DNA of 15,963 nt, taken from assembly GCA_031550755.1 (NCBI GenBank), contig JAVBOJ010000083.1:1-15963 (forward strand). Direction: 5' to 3'. This document shows positions 1-5,763 of this stretch, piece after piece (the first letter of the stretch is position 1; every line of letters starts with the position of its first letter). The DNA comes from JAVBOJ01 sp031550755. Lineage in GTDB: Bacteria > Bacillota > Clostridia > Oscillospirales > UBA929. The translations under genes were made by a program, and so were the position numbers. A model generated the notes under the pieces. It worked only from the letters and a program-made list of their open reading frames with translations. It was not told the origin of the DNA and made no database searches.

Positions 1-1211
1 CCAAGGCCGAAGCCGCTAAGGCTCCGGACGCACCAAAGACCGAGATCACAGCCAACGCCTTCACGAACGTCGCGGTATCAAAGCTCGACCTCATAGTAGA
101 CCTTGCGGGCGAGCTCCTCATCTCACAAATGGTGCTGGAGACCAGCCTCCTCAACAGGGACCATCTCGCGATGAAGAATGTCGTTTCGTCGATGGGCAAG
201 CTTATCCTCCAGATGCAGGACGCGGCGCTTTCGACGAGGATGTTCACCTTAAAGGATACCTTCCAGAAGCTGCACCGCATCGTGCGCGACGTCTCCCGCA
301 AGCTGGGCAAGGACGTCGAGCTGACCATCGTCGGCGAGGAGACCGAGGTCGATAAAAACATCATCGACCATCTGTCCGACCCGCTGATGCATATCATCCG
401 CAATTCCATGGATCACGGTCTGGAGGACTCGCGCGAGGATCGTCTGGCGGCCGGCAAGCCCGCCGTCGGCCGGATCACGCTGGAGGCGCGCAACTCCGGC
501 TCCGACGTCATCATCTCCTGCACCGACGACGGTCGCGGCCTCAACCGCGACAAGATTTTGGCCAAGGCCGTGCGGCAGGGGCTGCTGACCCGTCCGGAGA
601 ACGAATACGCCGACAAGGAAGTTTACAACTTCATCATGCTGCCCGGCTTTTCCACCAATGAGCAGGTTACCGAGCTTTCGGGCCGCGGCGTGGGCATGGA
701 CGTCGTCAAAAAGAACATTGAAAAAATCGGCGGGACGGTCTGGCTGGATTCCACCCCCGGACAGGGCATGACCGTCACCATCCGCATCCCGCTGACGCTG
801 GCCATTCTGGCCGGGATTGAGATTCAGGTGGGCAACAACTTCTACCTCGTGCCCACGCTGAACATCCGCGAATCCTTCAAACCGGAAGCCTCGGATATCA
901 TCGTCGATCCGGAGGGCAACGAGATGATCCTCTTCCGGGGCGAATGCTACCCCATTGTCCGGCTGCATGAGCTGTTCGGCGTGACCGCCAACGCCGCGTC
1001 GTTTGCCGACGGCATCGTGATCATGGTGGAGGACGAGGGCCGGGTGGCCGGCTTGTTTGCCGATCAGCTGGTCGGCGAGCAGCAGGTGGTTGTCAAGCCC
1101 ATCCCTTCCTTTATCACCAAGCGCATCGGCCAGATTCGCGGCATTTCGGGCTGTACCATCATGGGCAACGGCAACATCAGCCTGATTGTCGATGTCAAAA
1201 GCTTAACGTAA
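1..1211 (+). CDS. cheA: Chemotaxis histidine kinase CheA, 3' part (5' end outside window)
   Basis: CheA autophosphorylates and passes phosphate to CheY/CheB in the chemoreceptor-CheW array at the inner membrane. The reading frame is open from the window edge (first full codon at base 3), giving 402 visible residues, so the start, the P1 phosphotransfer domain and P2 are missing. Visible parts are the P3 dimerisation helices (residues about 20-85), the P4 ATPase with N-box DPLMHIIRNSMDHGLE (126-141), G1 box DDGRG (175-179), F-box MLPGFST (212-218) and G2 box GRGVGMDVV (227-235), and a C-terminal CheW-like P5 domain (about 267-402). All nucleotide-binding boxes are intact, so this is an active kinase core. 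A TAA stop is followed 16 bases later by cheW. The Ala/Lys/Pro-rich first residues look like the linker before P3. Confidence 0.96.
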   Translation, partial: KAEAAKAPDAPKTEITANAFTNVAVSKLDLIVDLAGELLISQMVLETSLLNRDHLAMKNVVSSMGKLILQMQDAALSTRMFTLKDTFQKLHRIVRDVSRKLGKDVELTIVGEETEVDKNIIDHLSDPLMHIIRNSMDHGLEDSREDRLAAGKPAVGRITLEARNSGSDVIISCTDDGRGLNRDKILAKAVRQGLLTRPENEYADKEVYNFIMLPGFSTNEQVTELSGRGVGMDVVKKNIEKIGGTVWLDSTPGQGMTVTIRIPLTLAILAGIEIQVGNNFYLVPTLNIRESFKPEASDIIVDPEGNEMILFRGECYPIVRLHELFGVTANAASFADGIVIMVEDEGRVAGLFADQLVGEQQVVVKPIPSFITKRIGQIRGISGCTIMGNGNISLIVDVKSLT

Positions 1212-1227
1212 GGAAAGGAGAGAGAAC

Positions 1228-1695
1228 ATGGACGAACTCGCTATCGGCGGCCTCAATGAACAAGAGGGCATCAAGGGCATGTATCTCACCTTTCTGGTGG
1301 GTGACGAGGACTACGGCCTGGAAATCGCCTTTGTCACCGAGATCATCAATGTGCAGGCCATTACCCAGGTGCCGGAGCTGCCGGCTTACATCAAGGGCAT
1401 TATCAACCTGCGCGGCAAGATCATCCCGGTGCTCGACGTGCGCATCCGCTTCAACAAACCGCCGCAGGAGTACAATGACCGCACCTGTATCATCGTGGTC
1501 GACGTCGGCGGCACCGTGATCGGACTGATCGTCGACATGGTGCGCGAGGTCATGAGCATCGATGAGGAGGATATCGTGCCGCCCGCCGCGCAGGGCGCGC
1601 GCAACCGGTATGTCTCCGGCATCGGCAAGACCCCTTCGGGCATCAAGCTGCTGCTCGACGTGGAGCGGCTGGTATCCGACGAAAATTTGGAGTAG
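1228..1695 (+). CDS. cheW: Chemotaxis coupling protein CheW
   Basis: CheW is the adaptor that links methyl-accepting chemoreceptors to the P5 domain of CheA. The 155-residue product is a single CheW-like domain of normal family length. Typical segments are YLTFLVGDEDYGLEI (residues 14-28), the central INLRGKIIPVLDVR stretch and a C-terminal LLLDVERL strand. The ATG start is preceded by GGAAAGGAGAG at good spacing, and the gene lies 16 bases after the cheA stop, so the two are almost certainly cotranscribed. A strong terminator follows directly, making cheW the last gene of its operon. No signal peptide or membrane segment is seen, as expected for a cytoplasmic adaptor. CheV is excluded because there is no receiver domain. 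Confidence 0.95.
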   Translation: MDELAIGGLNEQEGIKGMYLTFLVGDEDYGLEIAFVTEIINVQAITQVPELPAYIKGIINLRGKIIPVLDVRIRFNKPPQEYNDRTCIIVVDVGGTVIGLIVDMVREVMSIDEEDIVPPAAQGARNRYVSGIGKTPSGIKLLLDVERLVSDENLE

Positions 1696-1702
1696 AAACG
1701 GC

Positions 1703-1748
1703 GCGGCTCGGGGAATGAATCCCCGAGCCGCTTGTTTTATTTTTTTGA
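1703..1748 (+). terminator. Intrinsic terminator of the cheA-cheW operon
   Basis: A perfect 12-bp GC-rich stem (1703-1714 pairing with 1720-1731) closes a 5-nt ATGAA loop and is followed by a T-rich run, TTGTTTTATTTTTTT. It begins only 7 bases after the cheW stop codon. This isolates the downstream toxin locus from cheW transcription. Confidence 0.93.
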
Positions 1749-1794
1749 GAGGCCGTCAACCATTTTTTTGCGTGGCCGCACTCTGCACAGGGGA

Positions 1795-1823
1795 TTGACA
1801 TATTTCGACAGATGCTGTAAAAT
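1795..1823 (+). promoter_or_regulatory. Sigma-A promoter for the mini-toxin mRNA
   Basis: The -35 element TTGACA (1795-1800) is perfect. A 17-bp spacer separates it from the -10 element TAAAAT (1818-1823), one mismatch from consensus. Transcription is expected to start near 1830. The only coding sequence before the next plus-strand terminator is the 26-residue toxin, so this promoter is dedicated to it. It lies just past the cheW terminator. Confidence 0.85.
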
Positions 1824-1831
1824 TTTTGACA

Positions 1832-1857
1832 GCAGAGGGTAGTCGGGACGGTTTGCC
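1832..1857 (+). repeat. Leader repeat, toxin side (inverted partner at 2024-2054)
   Basis: GCAGAGGGTAG (1832-1842) and ACGGTTTGCC (1848-1857) lie at the start of the toxin mRNA. The same two blocks, with one mismatch in the second, lie in the same order at the start of the antisense RNA. The two RNAs therefore begin with nearly identical sequence, which in DNA is an inverted repeat. Confidence 0.75.
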
Positions 1858-1860
1858 TGA

Positions 1861-1876
1861 GCCTCCAAAAGGAGGT
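1861..1876 (+). promoter_or_regulatory. Leader hairpin sequestering the toxin Shine-Dalgarno
   Basis: CCTCC (1862-1866) pairs perfectly with the Shine-Dalgarno GGAGG (1871-1875) across an AAAA tetraloop, with a possible G-U pair 1861/1876 extending it. The whole ribosome binding site is therefore double-stranded. TxpA/BsrG-type and Fst-type toxin mRNAs are known to hide their Shine-Dalgarno to delay translation. I infer the same role here. Confidence 0.75.
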
Positions 1877-1883
1877 GATGGAC

Positions 1884-1964
1884 TTGTCGGTATTTGAAAC
1901 GCTCACGCTCATGATCGCATTTGCGGCTTTGATGCTGGCGATAAAAGACGGCAAAAAGAAATAA
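1884..1964 (+). CDS. Putative holin-like type I toxin (TxpA/BsrG/Hol_Tox type), 26 aa
   Basis: The 26-residue peptide starts MSVFETLTLMIAF, runs as an uninterrupted hydrophobic helix to about residue 20, and ends KDGKKK. This layout of an S-V/T-F/Y-E-(A/S/T)-L-x-LM N-terminus, one membrane span and a short basic tail is that of the putative holin-like toxins (Hol_Tox family: TxpA, BsrG, BsrE of Bacillus). I choose the TTG at 1884 because it lies 8 bases after GGAGG (1871-1875). The in-frame ATG at 1878 would be only 2 bases away and would add Met-Asp. The product should insert in the membrane and depolarise or damage it when overexpressed. The last codons and the stop lie within the stem of the terminator at 1954-2001, the region covered by the opposing RNA. 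Too short for usual gene calling. Confidence 0.85.
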   Translation: MSVFETLTLMIAFAALMLAIKDGKKK

Positions 1965-2052
1965 ACCGCCCCTCGATCAAGGCAGGCGGTTTATTTCTTT
2001 TGTAAATACACTGCAAAACCTTGGGCGAACCGTTCAATACGGCCTACCCTCT
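1953..2052 (-). ncRNA. Predicted antisense (antitoxin) RNA, about 100 nt
   Basis: Transcription from the perfect minus-strand promoter at 2059-2087 should begin near 2052 and end at the bidirectional terminator near 1953. No open reading frame with a ribosome site lies in this stretch. The RNA would overlap the 3' end of the toxin mRNA by about 48 nt, covering the terminator, stop codon and last codons. This tail-to-tail geometry is that of txpA/RatA and bsrG/SR4. Near its 5' end CCGT (2042-2039) and ACGG (2033-2030) can form a small hairpin. Both ends are estimated from the promoter and terminator. Read-through leftward, which would cover the whole toxin ORF, cannot be excluded. Confidence 0.75.
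1954..2001. terminator. Bidirectional terminator shared by toxin mRNA and antisense RNA
   Basis: A 17-bp perfect stem (1954-1970 with 1985-2001) encloses a 14-nt loop (1971-1984). The GC-rich inner part (ACCGCC/GGCGGT) is flanked by A-rich and T-rich outer parts, so each strand has a stem followed by a U-rich tract (TTATTTCTTTT). It can stop toxin transcripts near 2001 and minus-strand transcripts near 1953. The left arm also encodes the toxin's terminal Lys codons and the TAA stop. The loops on the two RNAs are complementary to each other and could form the first contact. Confidence 0.88.
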
Positions 2053-2054
2053 GC
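2024..2054 (-). repeat. Leader repeat, antisense side (inverted partner at 1832-1857)
   Basis: On the minus strand, GCAGAGGGTAG (2054-2044) and ACGGTTCGCC (2033-2024) repeat the toxin leader blocks. They are separated by 10 nt instead of 5. The extra bases create the CCGT/ACGG hairpin of the antisense RNA. Confidence 0.75.
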
Positions 2055-2058
2055 CTTT

Positions 2059-2087
2059 ATTATACCTATAAGGCCGCCGCTTGTCAA
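2059..2087 (-). promoter_or_regulatory. Perfect consensus sigma-A promoter for the antisense RNA
   Basis: Read on the minus strand, TTGACA (2087-2082), a 17-bp spacer and TATAAT (2064-2059) match the consensus at all 12 positions with ideal spacing. It lies after the ruvC stop (2119) and points away from ruvC. The nearest thing downstream is the tail of the toxin mRNA, with no minus-strand gene beyond it in the window. A strong constitutive promoter is what a labile antisense antitoxin needs. It is stronger on paper than the toxin promoter. Confidence 0.9.
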
Positions 2088-2093
2088 GCGGCG
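2075..2093. repeat. 9-bp palindrome over the antisense -35 box
   Basis: Two 9-nt arms (2075-2083 and 2085-2093) are perfect reverse complements around a single T. The -35 hexamer of the antisense promoter (2082-2087) sits at its centre. It could be an operator for a dimeric repressor, or the hairpin remnant of a ruvC terminator, although no T-run follows on either strand. Its function is not evident from sequence. Confidence 0.6.
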
Positions 2094-2118
2094 CGTTTCT
2101 CGGCAAAATGAATTCCGT

Positions 2119-2604
2119 TTATTTCGGCAATCTCGACGAGGCCGTGTGCGTATGGCAAATGGCCACGGCCAGCGCGTCGGCGGCGTCGTCGGGTCGCGGA
2201 ATCGCGGGCAGTCCCAGCAGTTGGCGGGTCATTTCCATGACCTGCTTTTTTTCCGCCCGGCCATAGCCCACCACCGCCTGTTTGATTTGCAGCGGCGTGT
2301 ATTCAAACACCGGCAGCGCCCGCTGCGCCGCCATCAGCAGCACGACGCCCCGCCCGTGCGACACCGCGATGCCGGTCGTGACGTTCTTGCTGAAAAACAG
2401 CTCCTCCACCGCCACCGCGTCGGGGCGGAAGGCCTCCAGCAGCTCGTCCATATCGCGGGCGATGGACAGCAGCCGCTGCGGCAGCTCCATGCCCGCCGGG
2501 GTGGTGATGACGCCGCATTTGACAAAGCGCGGCTTGCCCCGCTCGGAGGTCACTACGCCGAAGCCCACCGTCGCCAATCCCGGATCAATGCCCAAAATGG
2601 TCAT
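2119..2604 (-). CDS. ruvC: Crossover junction endodeoxyribonuclease RuvC
   Basis: RuvC cuts Holliday junctions symmetrically during recombination repair, as a dimer working with RuvAB. The 161-residue product has the usual length. The RNase H-like metal site is visible: Asp in GIDPGLATVG near the N-terminus, Glu in AVEELFFSKN, and the C-terminal acidic/His cluster in PDDAADALAVAICH. I start at the ATG at 2604, since MTILGIDPG is the normal N-terminus, GGAGG lies 7 bases upstream, and the ATG overlaps the TGA of the upstream gene by 4 nt (translational coupling). A longer in-frame start at 2649 would add 15 non-conserved residues inside the upstream gene. ruvA and ruvB, often adjacent, are not here; ruvC ends its operon. 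Confidence 0.95.
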   Translation of the reverse strand: MTILGIDPGLATVGFGVVTSERGKPRFVKCGVITTPAGMELPQRLLSIARDMDELLEAFRPDAVAVEELFFSKNVTTGIAVSHGRGVVLLMAAQRALPVFEYTPLQIKQAVVGYGRAEKKQVMEMTRQLLGLPAIPRPDDAADALAVAICHTHTASSRLPK

Positions 2605-3851
2605 GCCTCGTCCTCCAAAATGGCCTGACAGGCGGTCAGAATGCCCCAAAAGCCGGCCTCAAAGGTCAGTCCGCCCTGCAAATAGGCGGTGTAGGGCGGC
2701 CGCATCGGCGCGTCGCAGGACAGCTCGATGGACGCCCCCTGCACAAACGCGCCCGCCGCCATAATCACCGGGTCGTCATAGCCCGGCATGGCCCACGGCT
2801 CGGGCGTCGCGAAGCTGTCCACCGGAGCCCCTTTTTGGATGCCGCGGCAGAAGCGGAGCAGGGGCGCGGGTGCGCCGAAGGAGACGGTCTGGATGATATC
2901 ATAGCGCGGCGCGGAGGCCGCCGGCGAGACGGAATATCCCAATTTTTCCAGCATCCCGGCGCAAAACACCGCCGTTTTGAGCGCCTGCGCCGTCACATGC
3001 GGCGCGAGAAACAGCCCCTGAAACAGTGTCCTGTTTTGCCCCAACGTCGCCCCGCACGCCCCGCCGATGCCGGGGGCGGTCAGCCGCGCGGCGGCTTTTT
3101 CCACCAGTTCCCGCCGTCCGGCTATGTATCCGCCGGACAGCGCCAGCCCGCCGCCGGGGTTTTTAATGAGCGACCCGGCGATGAGATCCGCGCCGACATG
3201 ACCGGGCTCGCGTACTTCCACAAATTCGCCGTAGCAGTTGTCCACAACCACGGCGGCGGAGGGATTTGCGCGTTTGATGCCGTCTGTTAGCCGCGCGATT
3301 TGCTCCATCGACAGCGCCGGGCGCTGGGAATACCCCCGCGACCGCTGGATCAGCACCGCGCCCACCTGGGGGTCGCGCACGGCGGCAAAAATGGCCGCCT
3401 CATCGGGGCCGCCGTCGGGCAAAACCGGGATCTCCGCGTAGGAAACCCCCAGCTGTCGCAGGGAGCCGGGCTCGTGTTCATCCCGCCCGACGGTATGTAG
3501 CAGGGTATCATAGGGCGCACCGAGGGCGGAAACCAGCGTTTGCCCCGGCGACAGCGCACCGAACAACGCGCAGGCGATGGCGTGGGTGCCGTTGACGAAC
3601 TGGAGGCGCACCAGCGCGTCCTCCGTCCCCATCAGGTCGGCGAAGACCCGCTCGAGCACCTCCCGCCCGGCGTCGTCATACCCGTAGCCGGTCGTCCCGG
3701 CAAAATGGGAGTCGGACAGGCGGTGGGCGGCGAAGGCATCCAGCACACGTTTTGTGTTGATTTTAGCCGTCTCGTCTATGGCCGCAAAGTGCGCAAAAAC
3801 CTCGGCCTGCACCGTCTGGGCCAGGCCGAGGAGTTTTTCAGAGAAACTCAT
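2601..3851 (-). CDS. PLP-dependent methionine gamma-lyase/YnbB-like ('aluminum resistance') protein
   Basis: The 416-residue protein has the layout of the Met_gamma_lyase/YnbB family of fold-type I PLP enzymes. The N-terminal segment contains HFAGTTGYGYDD (49-60). The Asp of VVVDNCYGEF (Asp204) should contact the PLP pyridine nitrogen, and Lys230 in GSLIKNPGGG is the expected Schiff-base lysine. Family members are often labelled aluminum resistance proteins, but their substrate is poorly defined. A carbon-sulfur lyase acting on a sulfur amino acid is the usual guess. It overlaps the upstream ACT gene by 4 nt (ATGA) and the downstream ruvC by 4 nt. Ribosome site spacing is poor, so translation probably depends on coupling with the ACT gene. 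Length is normal for the family. Confidence 0.88.
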   Translation of the reverse strand: MSFSEKLLGLAQTVQAEVFAHFAAIDETAKINTKRVLDAFAAHRLSDSHFAGTTGYGYDDAGREVLERVFADLMGTEDALVRLQFVNGTHAIACALFGALSPGQTLVSALGAPYDTLLHTVGRDEHEPGSLRQLGVSYAEIPVLPDGGPDEAAIFAAVRDPQVGAVLIQRSRGYSQRPALSMEQIARLTDGIKRANPSAAVVVDNCYGEFVEVREPGHVGADLIAGSLIKNPGGGLALSGGYIAGRRELVEKAAARLTAPGIGGACGATLGQNRTLFQGLFLAPHVTAQALKTAVFCAGMLEKLGYSVSPAASAPRYDIIQTVSFGAPAPLLRFCRGIQKGAPVDSFATPEPWAMPGYDDPVIMAAGAFVQGASIELSCDAPMRPPYTAYLQGGLTFEAGFWGILTACQAILEDEA

Positions 3852-4276
3852 ACCGTGTACACATCCTCCGGCGCGAGCAGCGCCACCCCATGCCGCCGCA
3901 GCTCCTCCACGGCGCGCGCGTCGTCCTCCACCCGCACGATGACGTAGGCGTCGTCGGCCTTGCGGGTGATAAAGGCGTAGGCGTACTCGACGTTGATGCC
4001 CTTGTCCTGCAAAATTTGCAGCACCCGGTGCAGCGCGCCGGGTACATCCTCCAGATGCACCGCGACGACCTTCGTCTGAATGGCTGTCAAGCCGTTGTCC
4101 CGCAATACTTCAAAGGCTCTGTCCGGTTTGTTGACGATCAGCCGCAGGATGCCGAAATCAGTGGTATCGGCAATCGACAGCGCACGGATGTCCACCTCGG
4201 CCTCGGCCAAAATGCGGGTGATCTCGGCCAGCCGGCCGGACTGATTCTCCAAAAAAATGGAAATCTGCTGGATCAT
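3848..4276 (-). CDS. Tandem ACT-domain protein
   Basis: This 142-residue protein consists of two ACT domains (about residues 1-67 and 70-142) and nothing else. The first opens with ISIFLENQSGRLAEITRIL, the second with AVHLEDVPGALHRVLQIL, both with the G-(R/A)-L helix start where ACT domains bind amino acids. Stand-alone tandem ACT proteins commonly neighbour phenylacetate-CoA ligase and indolepyruvate oxidoreductase genes, as here, and are thought to sense aromatic or branched amino acids. The ATG is preceded by AAGAGGAGG at 7-8 bases. It is first in a tightly overlapped trio with the YnbB-like gene and ruvC, 167 bases after the ligase gene. No DNA-binding domain is visible. Confidence 0.9.
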   Translation of the reverse strand: MIQQISIFLENQSGRLAEITRILAEAEVDIRALSIADTTDFGILRLIVNKPDRAFEVLRDNGLTAIQTKVVAVHLEDVPGALHRVLQILQDKGINVEYAYAFITRKADDAYVIVRVEDDARAVEELRRHGVALLAPEDVYTV

Positions 4277-4331
4277 GGGGAGACCTCCTCTTTATGGATT
4301 TGTACGTGTGGATAGTAACAATCCTCCGTCC

Positions 4332-4358
4332 CGGTCTGCGACCCTCCGGGTCTCGCCG
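4332..4358 (+). repeat. 27-bp hairpin-core repeat, copy A
   Basis: This 27-bp block is an exact reverse complement of 7175-7201. Its centre is a 5-bp hairpin, GACCC-TCC-GGGTC (4340-4352). Outer arms CCCGG (4330-4334) and CCGGG (4356-4360) pair around it, giving a two-tier stem. It lies in the 167-bp gap between the second ligase gene and the ACT gene. Confidence 0.85.
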
Positions 4359-4373
4359 GGTCGGGTGGGAACA

Positions 4374-4400
4374 TAATTCTTAATTCTTCATTCTTCATTG
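4374..4400 (+). repeat. TAATTCT/TCATTCT heptad tandem repeat
   Basis: Units TAATTCT, TAATTCT, TCATTCT and TCATTGC follow one another. The first two units recur at 12168-12181. It is AT-rich in a GC-rich genome, noncoding, and between genes. Confidence 0.7.
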
Positions 4401-4413
4401 CCCCGCGTATCCC

Positions 4414-4441
4414 TATCTGTTATCTGTTATCCGGTATCTGC
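4414..4441 (+). repeat. TATCTGT heptad tandem repeat
   Basis: Four 7-nt units run TATCTGT, TATCTGT, TATCCGG, TATCTGC and end just before the stop codon of the ligase gene at 4444. It is short and degenerate, with no evident function. Confidence 0.55.
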
Positions 4442-4443
4442 CC

Positions 4444-5739
4444 CTACTCCTTCCGCCGGTCAATCACCCGCTTGGCCTTGCCCTCGAAGCGCTCCACCGT
4501 TCCCGGCTGCACCAGCGTGATTTTGGCGGCAATGCCCAGCGTGCTCTCCACCTCGCGGCGGATGCGGCGGGACAGCTCCTCGAGCTTCCTCACCTCGTCG
4601 GAGAAAAACTCGGGCAGCATTTCCACCTGAATTTCCAGCGTGTCCAGCTCGTCCTGCCGATCCACGATGAGCATATAATGCGGCGCGGCCTCATGGATGC
4701 CCAGCAGCACGCTCTCGACCTGCGACGGGAAGACGTTGACGCCGCGGATAATCAGCATGTCGTCGGTGCGTCCGGTTGGCTTGCGCATCCGCACAAGCGT
4801 TCTGCCGCAGGAGCAGACCTCATGGGTGATCGAGGTGATGTCCCGCGTGTTGTAGCGCAGCAGCGGCATGGCCTCCTTGGTGATGCAGGAAAACACCAGC
4901 TCGCCCGGCGTCCCGTCGGGCAACGGCCGCCCCGTGTTCGGATCGACCACCTCGGCGACAAAATGATCCTCCTGAATGTGCAGGCCGTCCTTGGCCTCGC
5001 ATTCGCACGCTACGCCCGGCCCGGAAATCTCCGACAGGCCGTAAATGTCGTAGGCCAGCAGCCCCAGCCGCCTCTCGATCTCCTGCCGCATTTCCTCGGT
5101 CCACGGCTCGGCGCCGAACACGCCGACGCGCAGCTTAATTTTGTCGCGCAGGCCGGCCTCGCGCACCGCGTCGCCCAAAAACATGGCGTACGACGGCGTG
5201 CACAGCAGTACCGTCGAACCGAAATCCTCCATGATCTGAAGTTGGCGCTTGGTGTTGCCGGTGCCGACCGGGACGGTGGCCGCACCGATGGTCTCGCCGC
5301 CGTAGTGGCCGCCGAGGCCGCCGGTGAACAGCCCATAGCCGTAGGAGACATGCAGCACGTCGTTTTTCGTCGCGCCCGCCATGGTCAGGCAACGCGCCAT
5401 ACATTCGTTCCAAATCTCAATATCCCTCTTGGTGTAGCCCACCACCGTCTGCTTGCCGGTGGTGCCCGACGAGGCGTGAATCCGGATGACCTCGCCCATG
5501 GGCACGGCAAACAGCCCGAAGGGATAGCTGTCCCGCAGGTCGAGCTTGGTGACAAAGGGGAGCCTGTTCAGGTCATCGACGCTCTGAATGTCTTCCGGGG
5601 CAATACCTTTGGCGTCCAGCTTCGCTTTATAGGCCGGAATATTTTCATGCGCCCGGCGCACGGCGTCGCGCAAACGCATCCCTTGTAAATTGCGCATTTG
5701 TTCGCGCGGCAGGGTTTCGATCTGTTCGTTCCAGTACAT
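4444..5739 (-). CDS. paaK: Phenylacetate-CoA ligase (aryl-CoA ligase), copy 1
   Basis: AMP-forming ligase that converts an arylacetate, ATP and CoA to arylacetyl-CoA, AMP and pyrophosphate in the cytoplasm. The 431 residues match family length. The P-loop-like SSGTTGK lies at 90-96, YDIYGLSE at about 230-237, YNTRD at 296-300, and the hinge/C-terminal domain begins near GRTDDMLIIRGVNVFPSQ (323-340). Cys pairs in CECE and CSCG may form a structural metal site (inference). The ATG at 5739 is chosen because GGAGGG lies 5 bases upstream and MYWNEQIETL is the normal N-terminus; a longer start at 5760 adds 7 residues without support. It is the last gene of the cassette, 24 bases after the 112-residue gene. 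It differs clearly from copy 2, so the copies may differ in substrate (phenyl-, hydroxyphenyl- or indoleacetate). Confidence 0.92.
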   Translation of the reverse strand: MYWNEQIETLPREQMRNLQGMRLRDAVRRAHENIPAYKAKLDAKGIAPEDIQSVDDLNRLPFVTKLDLRDSYPFGLFAVPMGEVIRIHASSGTTGKQTVVGYTKRDIEIWNECMARCLTMAGATKNDVLHVSYGYGLFTGGLGGHYGGETIGAATVPVGTGNTKRQLQIMEDFGSTVLLCTPSYAMFLGDAVREAGLRDKIKLRVGVFGAEPWTEEMRQEIERRLGLLAYDIYGLSEISGPGVACECEAKDGLHIQEDHFVAEVVDPNTGRPLPDGTPGELVFSCITKEAMPLLRYNTRDITSITHEVCSCGRTLVRMRKPTGRTDDMLIIRGVNVFPSQVESVLLGIHEAAPHYMLIVDRQDELDTLEIQVEMLPEFFSDEVRKLEELSRRIRREVESTLGIAAKITLVQPGTVERFEGKAKRVIDRRKE

Positions 5740-5763
5740 ACATTCCCTCCGGGAACTCAAATT

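Noticed and set aside
1643..1954. 103-residue minus-strand open frame over the cheW terminator and toxin gene
   Set aside because: It crosses the cheW 3' end, a strong terminator and the toxin promoter, has no ribosome site and shows no domain.
2081..2266. 61-residue plus-strand open frame over the 3' end of ruvC
   Set aside because: It overlaps ruvC antisense, has no suitable ribosome site, and starts within the palindrome at the antisense promoter.
4277..4331. Promoter for the ACT-YnbB-ruvC unit
   Set aside because: Only a poor TTGTTA-like -35 with no matching -10 at suitable spacing was seen; the unit may be read from the upstream cassette.
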